DNA of 16,217 nucleotides from Ruminococcaceae bacterium UBA794 (lineage in GTDB: Bacteria; Bacillota; Clostridia; Oscillospirales; Ruminococcaceae): the NCBI GenBank assembly GCA_002304735.1, contig DBIU01000094.1:1-16217 (forward strand). Reading direction: 5' to 3'. This document shows positions 7,880 through 14,804 of the stretch, in pieces (within the stretch, counting starts at the first letter, position 1; every line of letters begins with the position of its first letter). The position numbers were made by a program, and so were the translations under genes. The notes under the pieces were generated by a model. It saw only the letters and a program-made list of their open reading frames with translations, had not been told where the DNA came from and did no database searches.

Positions 7880-9556
7880 ATGGCGGATTATCTCACTCTG
7901 AAAAAATCAAACTGCAAAAACTGCTATAAATGCATACGCCACTGCCCCGTGAAATCTATACGTTTTTCGGGAAATCAGGCGCATATCATCGGAAACGAGT
8001 GTATTCTCTGCGGACAGTGTTTTGTCGTCTGTCCACAGAACGCAAAGCAGATTAAGGACGATACCGAAAAGGTTAAAGTGCTTCTGCAAAGCGGCGCGCC
8101 CGTTTATGTAAGCCTTGCGCCGTCCTTTGCGGCGAATTATAGAGGCGTCGGAATTGAGTCTATGCGCGAGGCGCTGAAAAAGCTCGGATTTTTTGACGTT
8201 GAGGAAACGGCGCTCGGCGCAACAATCGTAAAGACGGAATATGAAAAGCTGCTTCGCGAGGAGAAGCGCGATATCGTGATTTCATCGTGCTGTCACACGA
8301 TTAATCTTCTCATTCAGAAGTACTTCCCGACCGTTCTCCCCTATCTCGCGGACGTTCTTTCGCCTATGCAGGCGCACTGCAAGGATATAAAGAAGCGCAA
8401 TCCCCTTGCAAAAACCGTTTTCATCGGCCCGTGCCTTTCAAAAAAGGACGAAGCCGATTATTACGCGGGAATAACGGACGCTGTTCTCACGTTCGAGGAG
8501 CTTACAAACTGGCTTTCCGCCGAGCATATTGAGCTTGAAGCGAAAACGGACAGCTTGGAAAAAAGCCGCGCGAGATTTTTCCCGACAACGGGCGGTATTC
8601 TTAAAACAATGGACTGCAATGCCGAAGATTATACATATATGGCAATCGACGGCGTTGAAAACTGCATAGCGGCGCTCCGCGAAATAGAAAACGGCGGCAT
8701 TAGGCACGCGTTTATCGAGATGTCCGCGTGCGTCGGAAGCTGCGTTGGCGGACCGGTTATGGAGAAAAATCACCGCTCGCCGATTAAGGATTACGCGGCA
8801 ATTTCCGATTACGCGGGAAAAGAGGACTTCGACGTTGATATGCCGGAGTCGGCTGACCTAAGAAAAAGCTTCGGTATAATCGAGAAAAAGCTTCCTATGC
8901 CCTCGGAAAGCGAAATTCAGTCAATCCTTCGCCAGATGGGCAAGTTCAAGCAGTCCGACGAGCTTAACTGCGGCTCGTGCGGATATGATTCCTGCCGCGA
9001 AAAGGCAATCGCGATTTATCAGGGCAAGGCGGAGATTTCGATGTGCCTGCCGTTCCTCAAGGATAAGGCGGAGAGCTTCTCCGACAATATCGTCAAGAAC
9101 ACGCCGAACGGTCTGTTTGTTCTCAACGAAAATCTCGAGGTTCAGCAGATAAACGCCGCCGCGAGAAACATAATGAATATTCGCTCGGAAAGCGACGTTC
9201 TCGGCGAACAGGTTATCAGAATAATGGACCCGAAGCCGTTTATGGACGTTCTCGCGACAGGAAGAGATTTACGCGACTACAAAACTTATCTTGCCGAATA
9301 TAACAAGTACGTTAAGTACACAATAATTCACGACAAGGACTATCACCTGCTTATCTGCATAATGCGCGATGAAACCGAGGAGCAGCTTGCCCGCGAAAAG
9401 AAGGAAACTATCAGCCGCCAGACGGTCGAAATTGCGGATAAGGTTGTCGATAAGCAAATGAGAATTGTTCAGGAAATCGCGTCGCTGCTCGGTGAAACGG
9501 CGGCTGAAACTAAGATTGCGCTTTCAAAGCTTAAGGAGAGTATTTCCGATGAATAA
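7880..9556 (+). CDS. Sensory-type [FeFe]-hydrogenase-like protein with PAS domain
   Basis: The 558-residue product combines four modules. Residues 12-22 and 41-51 are two ferredoxin-type 4Fe-4S motifs (CxxCxxCxxxC). Residues about 75-300 are an H-cluster domain with Cys138 (in SSCC, Cys137-138), Cys185 (GPC), Cys284 and Cys288 (SACVGSC) as the four ligands. Residues 364-389 (C-x2-C-x4-C-x16-C) match the 4Fe-4S domain of RnfB (PF04060-like). A PAS domain spans about 401-495, and a long charged helix ends the protein. The two methionines flanking the H-cluster in catalytic enzymes (MPC, VMAC) are Gly and Ser here, as in the sensory hydrogenases I recall (HydS/HfsD type). The cysteine that passes protons is kept (Cys137). 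There is no histidine kinase domain, so output probably goes through the helix to the phosphatase encoded next, which overlaps by 8 bp. H2 or ferredoxin sensing is inference. Confidence 0.9.
   Translation: MADYLTLKKSNCKNCYKCIRHCPVKSIRFSGNQAHIIGNECILCGQCFVVCPQNAKQIKDDTEKVKVLLQSGAPVYVSLAPSFAANYRGVGIESMREALKKLGFFDVEETALGATIVKTEYEKLLREEKRDIVISSCCHTINLLIQKYFPTVLPYLADVLSPMQAHCKDIKKRNPLAKTVFIGPCLSKKDEADYYAGITDAVLTFEELTNWLSAEHIELEAKTDSLEKSRARFFPTTGGILKTMDCNAEDYTYMAIDGVENCIAALREIENGGIRHAFIEMSACVGSCVGGPVMEKNHRSPIKDYAAISDYAGKEDFDVDMPESADLRKSFGIIEKKLPMPSESEIQSILRQMGKFKQSDELNCGSCGYDSCREKAIAIYQGKAEISMCLPFLKDKAESFSDNIVKNTPNGLFVLNENLEVQQINAAARNIMNIRSESDVLGEQVIRIMDPKPFMDVLATGRDLRDYKTYLAEYNKYVKYTIIHDKDYHLLICIMRDETEEQLAREKKETISRQTVEIADKVVDKQMRIVQEIASLLGETAAETKIALSKLKESISDE
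9535..9551 (+). promoter_or_regulatory. Ribosome binding site and start codon inside the sensor gene that fix the phosphatase start
   Basis: GGAG at 9535-9538 lies ten bases before the ATG at 9549-9551. That ATG sits inside the last codons of the upstream gene (ATGAATAA, overlap of 8 bp). An ATG at 9465 in the same frame has no such site and would add 28 arginine-rich residues that are a shadow of the sensor's helix, so 9549 is preferred. Confidence 0.85.
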
Positions 9557-10721
9557 TCTATGCGTGGATATAGGTTACAAAAGCATAAATCATTACGGAG
9601 AACAGCTCTGCGGCGACCACGTCGACGTTGTTGAACAAGAGGACGGGTCTGCGGTAATCGTGCTTGCGGACGGACTTGGAAGCGGCGTTAAGGCAAGTAT
9701 CCTCTCAACGCTCACTTCAAAAATCATTTCAACGATGATGGCGGAGGGGCTTTCGATTGAGGACTGCGTTGAAACAATCGCCGCTACCCTGCCGATTGAC
9801 AGCCAGCGCGGCGTCGCTTATTCAACGTTCACCATAATTCACCTGATTGAAAACGAAACCGCCGAGCTTATTCAATACGACAATCCGAGAGTAATTCTAA
9901 TTCGCGACGGTGAAAACTACGATTATCCGAGAACCGAAATGCTTATAGGCGGGAAAAAGATTTTTCGCTCGTCGATAAAGCTTCGTGAAAACGACCATTT
10001 TATCGCGGTAAGCGACGGCTGCCCTCACGCGGGAATAGGCGAGGGATATAATTTCGGCTGGGAAATGAAGGATATAATCGCGTTTATGGAGCCGATTTCA
10101 CTTGCGGGATACACTGCAAAGACGATTTCAACGATACTCGTTGACGAGTGCGCAAGGCTCTATGGGAACAAGCCCGGCGACGACGCGACAGCCTGCGTTG
10201 TGAAAATACGCAGACGCGAGCCGATGAACATACTTTTCGGTCCGCCGTCAAATCGCGACGACTGCGACAGAATGATGTCGCTGTTCTTCTCGAAACAGGG
10301 CAAGCATATTATCTGCGGCGGAACAACGTCGTCGATTGCCGCAAAATATCTCGGTAAGCCGATAAAGACAAGCCTTCACTTTGAAAGCTCCGACGTGCCG
10401 CCGACAGCGGAAATCGAGGGAGTTGACCTTGTAACCGAGGGCGTTATCACGGTAAATAAGGTTCTCACCTACGCAAAGGATTATCTTGGCGACAACGAGC
10501 TTTACGACAAGTGGAGTACGAAAAAAGACGGCGCGGCGCTTATCTGCCAGCTTCTTTTCGAGGAAGCAACCGATATTAACTTCTACGTCGGAAGAGCCGT
10601 AAATCCCGCGCATCAAAACCCCGACCTGCCCATTAATTTCAACATCAAGATGAACCTCGTGAAAGAGCTTTCAAAGTGCCTGAAGCTTATGGGCAAGCGA
10701 ATTAAGGTAAGCTATTTCTGA
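9549..10721 (+). CDS. PP2C/SpoIIE-type serine/threonine protein phosphatase with unknown C-terminal domain
   Basis: The 390-residue product begins with a PP2C-like SpoIIE phosphatase domain (about residues 1-220). Its metal-binding acids are visible: Asp23 (CGDH), Asp41 (LADGLGSG), Asp156 (VSDGCPHAG) and Asp211-212 (PGDDATACV). It is predicted to be cytoplasmic and to remove phosphate from Ser/Thr of an unknown protein. Residues about 228-390 form a second domain that I do not recognise, starting near PMNILFGPPSNRDD and containing CGGTTSSIAAKYLG. The gene overlaps the hydrogenase-like sensor by 8 bp, which points to coupled translation and a stable pairing. In other SpoIIE-type systems a PAS or signalling helix regulates such phosphatases, and that is the role I infer for the neighbour. 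No anti-sigma or anti-anti-sigma gene is in the window, so the substrate must be encoded elsewhere. Confidence 0.9.
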   Translation: MNNLCVDIGYKSINHYGEQLCGDHVDVVEQEDGSAVIVLADGLGSGVKASILSTLTSKIISTMMAEGLSIEDCVETIAATLPIDSQRGVAYSTFTIIHLIENETAELIQYDNPRVILIRDGENYDYPRTEMLIGGKKIFRSSIKLRENDHFIAVSDGCPHAGIGEGYNFGWEMKDIIAFMEPISLAGYTAKTISTILVDECARLYGNKPGDDATACVVKIRRREPMNILFGPPSNRDDCDRMMSLFFSKQGKHIICGGTTSSIAAKYLGKPIKTSLHFESSDVPPTAEIEGVDLVTEGVITVNKVLTYAKDYLGDNELYDKWSTKKDGAALICQLLFEEATDINFYVGRAVNPAHQNPDLPINFNIKMNLVKELSKCLKLMGKRIKVSYF

Positions 10722-10745
10722 AAAAGCGCAGATTTTACTGCAAAT

Positions 10746-10771
10746 AGCTGCAAAACAGGCTGTTCTCAGCT
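10746..10771. repeat. Imperfect inverted repeat preceding the bidirectional terminator
   Basis: AGCTG (10746-10750) and AACAG (10754-10758) are mirrored by CTGTT (10760-10764) and CAGCT (10767-10771). CTGCAAA also recurs three times between 10738 and 10787. No T tract follows. It may be an accessory hairpin stabilising the 3' end. Confidence 0.35.
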
Positions 10772-10793
10772 GAAAAAACTGCAAAACAAAAAG

Positions 10794-10826
10794 TCCGTTC
10801 TGATTTTACTCAGAACGGATTTTTTT
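10794..10826. terminator. Bidirectional terminator between convergent genes
   Basis: TCCGTTCTG (10794-10802) pairs with CAGAACGGA (10811-10819) around an 8-base loop. Seven T residues follow on the plus strand. On the minus strand the same stem is followed by CTTTTTGTTTT. It can therefore end both the phosphatase operon and the surface-protein operon. The minus-strand gene's stop codon (10825-10827) overlaps the T run. Confidence 0.9.
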
Positions 10827-13800
10827 ATTTGTTTAAGGCAGTTTCTTCCGATTTTTCATCGGATTTTGCGGATTTCTTTTCCGCACGTTTACGCTTAATC
10901 AATATCGTCCAGAGGACTATGTTTATTATCGCAATCAGCGCGCAGCCGCTTATAATCAGTATCGGCACAATGTCGAGCGTGTTCGGGCTAATGCAGAAGC
11001 TGCCCGAGCCGTTTTCAAGCGCAGGATTATCCACGATGAGATAATGCCCGTTTTGAGTTGACGCGACTTCTTTCCATGCGCCGTTGACAAACTGCATAAC
11101 AGAGGGATTTCCGCTGCCATCGGGTATGAGAAAACGCAGCCCCGTTACCGCTCCGTCCGGTATCGCGCAGTCAACCGAAACTATCCTAAGCTCGCTGTTA
11201 TCGGGCGCGAAAACGCTGCTGCTCTCCGTTGTAACGGAAATTGAAGCGCCGCTGCCAAACAAACCATCTGCAAGAACTAATCCAAAGCCGTTTTCCGACT
11301 TTTCCGCGCTCTCAATTACCGTCACATACGGCGTGTAAACCGCTTCAACGGTCACAGGAAACGTTACGCACTTGCTGTCGAAGTCGCTCCACTCGGCAAA
11401 ACAGCCCGATTTCGCGGGAATTTCGGGGAAATCGCTCTCTTTCAGTGCGCCGCCGTACTCCACGGCAACAGTGCTGACTATTTTCTCATCGACGACAAAC
11501 GTAACATCAATCACAGCCGCGCTTCCCGCGATAACGCGAAACTGCTCGAAATCAACGGGCGAAGCCTTCCCCGCGTAGCTAATTCCGTCTATTCCCGCTA
11601 CTCCGCGGTCAACAAAGCAGTTTGCGCTTACATCGGCGTTTTTGTCGGCGAAATCAACAAATCCCGCTATCGCGCCTCTGCGCTCCGTGCAGTCGTAAAC
11701 GTCAAGAATAGCGGCGTTATCGGTGAGTATCACGCCCTGCCCCGCAATTCCTCCGACATAATCGGACGCGCTTATCGTAACCTTTGAAACGCATTTTCTT
11801 ATCGCGGAAACCGAATATCCCGCAATTCCGCCCGCATAGCTTCCCGAAGCGCTTGTAACCTTTCCGTTTTCAATGCAACCGCGAACCGCGCCCATATCCT
11901 GCTTTCCGACAATTCCGCCGCAATAATTCTTTTTCGCGGTAATTTCGCCCGTATTCGTGCAGCTTTCAATCACATCGCGAACCTTATATGAAAAGCTGTA
12001 CGAGCGCTCGCCCTCGGTCGCGATATCGTCCTCCGGGTCAAAGTCAAAATCAAGCGCCATAGAGCCTGTTATTCCGCCGACGTTAAGGTCGCCCTGTACT
12101 CCGCCGATGTTCGTGCAGGAATACGCTTTTCCCTGTCTGCTGTTTGAATTATCCTCGGAAACGTCCGTTGTAACGCCGTCTTTTTCATCGGTATTCAGCG
12201 TTTTGTCCTTAAGCTCACGCAGAATATCGGTTATCTTCGCAAACTCATCGTTAATCTTCCGCAAGTCCTCAAGCAAAACATCGCCCTCAGACTCGGCAGT
12301 ACCGCTTATCGAAGAAATCGCGTTTGTAATCCCCGCGAAATTGTTCGAGAAGCCGTTCACCGCCGCCGTGAAATCCTCGTCAGCCGCGGGAAACTCAACC
12401 TTCGGCTTGTCGCCAAGCGTTTTCGTCGTCTGCGAAAGCTTATCAAACGCGTCAGAGAACACATCGCAAGCCTTTGTGAGATACTCCGTGGCTTCCGAAG
12501 CCGCTTTTGAAGCATCGCTCAGCTTATCGACAGCGGAACTCAGGCTGTCGGCAGCCTTATCAAATTCACTGTTCGCGGAAGAAATGCTGTCCGCGGCGTC
12601 CGAAAGCTTCTTCGCGGCGTCCGCAATCGACTCAACTCCGTCCTTGATTTTACCCGCGTCAATCTGCGAATTAATCTCGTCAAGCGCCTTGTTTATTTCG
12701 TCTGCGGAAGCCGAAATGTTCGCGATTGACTTGTTGATAACATCAAGCTGCGCGGAAATCTCGTCGTAAACCTCTTTCGGCACTTCCGAACTATTGATAT
12801 TTTTCAGCGCGTCGGTAATTTCCTTAATCGCAGTTTCAGCCTCGCCGAGAGCCTTGCTTAGCTCCTCCGCGGCAGCTTCCATTTCTTTCAAGCCCTCGTT
12901 TAGCTGCGCCGCGTCAACAGCCTTGCTTATATGGTCGGCGGCGGCGGAAACGTGTTCTCCCGCAGTCTGAATATTATCCGCGGCGGCGCTTAGCTCATCT
13001 TTCACCTTATCGTTGTCGGGGATTGTCGCCGAAGCTTCTTTCAGCGCCGCGGCAGCGTGTTCGGCTGCTTTTCCAAGCTCCTCCGAAGCCGCCGCGTACT
13101 CGTCAAGCCCCTGCTGAAGCTCGTCCGCGTCAACGGCGCCCGAAATCTTCCGAAGCGCTTCGCTCATCTTGCTAAGTGCGCTCGTAACCGCCTGCATACT
13201 CTCGCCGAGTTTTATCAAGCCGTCCGAAAGATTATCGAAATCCTCGCCCTCGACAAAATCCTTGAGCTTATCGCACGCCTCGCCTATCTTCGTAAACGCG
13301 TCCGAGATGCTCTTAACCTCGCTGTTTATGCTGTCAAGCGACTTTATTATGCTCTTGACGGCGGCTTGAATACGCTCGGTATCGCCCATTCCCTCGGCAA
13401 TTTCATCGGCGGCTTCCGCTATATCGTCAAGCGCGGAAGAAATCTTTTTTACAGCGCCGTCAACGATATCAAGACCCTCTTTGCCCGAATTTATCGCGTT
13501 TTTGATATCGTCGCTTGAAGCGTCAATCCCATCGAACGTCTTTTCGAGCGCCTCGCTAAACCTACTTAACAGGTCGAGTCCGTCGCGGAAGCCCTCCAGC
13601 GCGGGAGTTACTCCGTCAAGCGCTTCGTCAACGCGCGAAGAAATCTCGTTTATCCCGCTCGTCCAGCCGTTATACAGCTCCTCTGTCCTGTCGGAGATAT
13701 CGTCGGCGGATTGACGAAGCTTTTCCATCTGCCAAGTCAAATTCTGAACCTTATTATTTACCGCGTCGCCGGCGCTTTCCGCGTCGTTTATGAGATTATC

Positions 13801-14790
13801 GACAAGACCGCTCAGAACGTCAAGCTCGTCGAGAAGCTTCTCAACGGTATCCTTGTCAAAATCAATGCTGCGGTAAGGCTCCATTTGTCCGACAATTCCG
13901 CCGACGTCTTTTCGCCCGAAAATCTCGCCGCTGTTAGCACAATTCCCTACATAGCCGCACTGTCTGCCGATAATTCCGCCGATATTATAACCGATATGAG
14001 GATATCCGACCGTGCCAAAATTCTCACAATTCCGCACAATTCCGTCCGAATAGCCCGCAATTCCGCCCACGTCCGTCATCGAGGACGGTTCCTCCGACGA
14101 CATAAGACTGTCCCAATCAATATCCTTGATTGAGAGCTTAGCCTCCGTTGCGGTGGTATTAACGCTCATTCTGCTCTTGCTGTTGAGTATTGTACCGGAG
14201 TTTGTTCCCGCAATTCCGCCGACCGAGTGAGAGCCGCTTATCGCGCCGAAGACGCTGCTGTTCGCGACAAGACCGCTGTTCTCGTTTACTCCGACAATGC
14301 CGCCGACGTTTGTTTCACCCTTAACCGTTCCCTCGAAGCTGCACGCGGTTATGCTTCCGGCGCTGCTTCCCGCGATACCGCCGATATTCTCGGCGCTTCC
14401 CGCAGGAGAAATACTGCCCTTAACCGTCAAATTCTTCACAATTCCGCCTCGCGAAATATATCGGAAAAGTCCGCTGTACGAGCCGTTCGCCGTGATATTA
14501 ACACCAGAAATCGTATGTCCGTTTCCGTCAAAAGTGCCGCCGAATATCGAAATCGGCGTAAATTCGCCCGAAAGCGTGATATCCGAACCGAGCGTTACAT
14601 AAAGCCCCTCGCTGTACGAATCAATTCTGCAAGCCTTTGCAAATTCCGCAAAACCCGCTTCGTCCGTTATCGTGAGCGTGCGCTTTGAAGAACTCGTCTG
14701 CGACGACGTTACCGCAAAGGTCTGCGTCGGAACCGTAACCGCAAGCGCTGCCGCGGCGAAAACGGAGATGATTTTTTTCGTTATTTTCAT
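10825..14790 (-). CDS. Large surface protein: GLUG-repeat beta-solenoid interrupted by a long helical rod, C-terminal membrane anchor
   Basis: The 1321-residue product starts with a signal peptide (MKITKKIISVFAAAALAV, cleavage near TFA). Residues about 60-305 hold GLUG-type repeats (VGGIVG/VGGIAG plus NxGxI turns), which usually fold as a right-handed beta-solenoid. Residues about 310-885 switch to an Ala/Ser/Asp/Lys-rich, almost glycine- and proline-poor helical stretch with heptad-like spacing and many 'AADxIxxA' units, predicted coiled coil. GLUG repeats resume at about 890-1035. An InlB-B/Flg_new-like module follows at about 1095-1155, then another beta-rich part. A transmembrane helix (about 1271-1296) and a basic, lysine-rich tail close the protein, so it should be anchored with most of its mass outside. 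No LPXTG motif is seen. The ATG at 14790 has a GGAGGG site 8 bases upstream. It lies 4 bp after an MMPL transporter gene, so an envelope partner role is inferred; the function is unknown. Confidence 0.85.
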   Translation of the reverse strand: MKITKKIISVFAAAALAVTVPTQTFAVTSSQTSSSKRTLTITDEAGFAEFAKACRIDSYSEGLYVTLGSDITLSGEFTPISIFGGTFDGNGHTISGVNITANGSYSGLFRYISRGGIVKNLTVKGSISPAGSAENIGGIAGSSAGSITACSFEGTVKGETNVGGIVGVNENSGLVANSSVFGAISGSHSVGGIAGTNSGTILNSKSRMSVNTTATEAKLSIKDIDWDSLMSSEEPSSMTDVGGIAGYSDGIVRNCENFGTVGYPHIGYNIGGIIGRQCGYVGNCANSGEIFGRKDVGGIVGQMEPYRSIDFDKDTVEKLLDELDVLSGLVDNLINDAESAGDAVNNKVQNLTWQMEKLRQSADDISDRTEELYNGWTSGINEISSRVDEALDGVTPALEGFRDGLDLLSRFSEALEKTFDGIDASSDDIKNAINSGKEGLDIVDGAVKKISSALDDIAEAADEIAEGMGDTERIQAAVKSIIKSLDSINSEVKSISDAFTKIGEACDKLKDFVEGEDFDNLSDGLIKLGESMQAVTSALSKMSEALRKISGAVDADELQQGLDEYAAASEELGKAAEHAAAALKEASATIPDNDKVKDELSAAADNIQTAGEHVSAAADHISKAVDAAQLNEGLKEMEAAAEELSKALGEAETAIKEITDALKNINSSEVPKEVYDEISAQLDVINKSIANISASADEINKALDEINSQIDAGKIKDGVESIADAAKKLSDAADSISSANSEFDKAADSLSSAVDKLSDASKAASEATEYLTKACDVFSDAFDKLSQTTKTLGDKPKVEFPAADEDFTAAVNGFSNNFAGITNAISSISGTAESEGDVLLEDLRKINDEFAKITDILRELKDKTLNTDEKDGVTTDVSEDNSNSRQGKAYSCTNIGGVQGDLNVGGITGSMALDFDFDPEDDIATEGERSYSFSYKVRDVIESCTNTGEITAKKNYCGGIVGKQDMGAVRGCIENGKVTSASGSYAGGIAGYSVSAIRKCVSKVTISASDYVGGIAGQGVILTDNAAILDVYDCTERRGAIAGFVDFADKNADVSANCFVDRGVAGIDGISYAGKASPVDFEQFRVIAGSAAVIDVTFVVDEKIVSTVAVEYGGALKESDFPEIPAKSGCFAEWSDFDSKCVTFPVTVEAVYTPYVTVIESAEKSENGFGLVLADGLFGSGASISVTTESSSVFAPDNSELRIVSVDCAIPDGAVTGLRFLIPDGSGNPSVMQFVNGAWKEVASTQNGHYLIVDNPALENGSGSFCISPNTLDIVPILIISGCALIAIINIVLWTILIKRKRAEKKSAKSDEKSEETALNK

Positions 14791-14804
14791 TGCCTTAGCC
14801 CTCC
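14790..14804 (-). promoter_or_regulatory. Ribosome binding site overlapping the end of the transporter gene; fixes the surface-protein start
   Basis: On the minus strand GGAGGG (14804-14799) is followed by 8 bases and then ATG (14790-14788). The stop codon of the upstream transporter (14797-14795) lies between the two. A farther start at 14883 would put about 31 basic residues ahead of a textbook signal peptide and overlap the transporter, so it is rejected. Confidence 0.88.

Noticed and set aside
7880..9556. Catalytic H2-producing hydrogenase
   Set aside because: The H-cluster methionines and TSCCP motif are altered and a PAS domain is attached, which points to sensing.
11957..12769. 270-codon Ser-rich open frame on the plus strand
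   Set aside because: It is the shadow of the Ala/Asp/Ser-rich helical rod encoded on the minus strand; the biased codons keep the opposite frame open.
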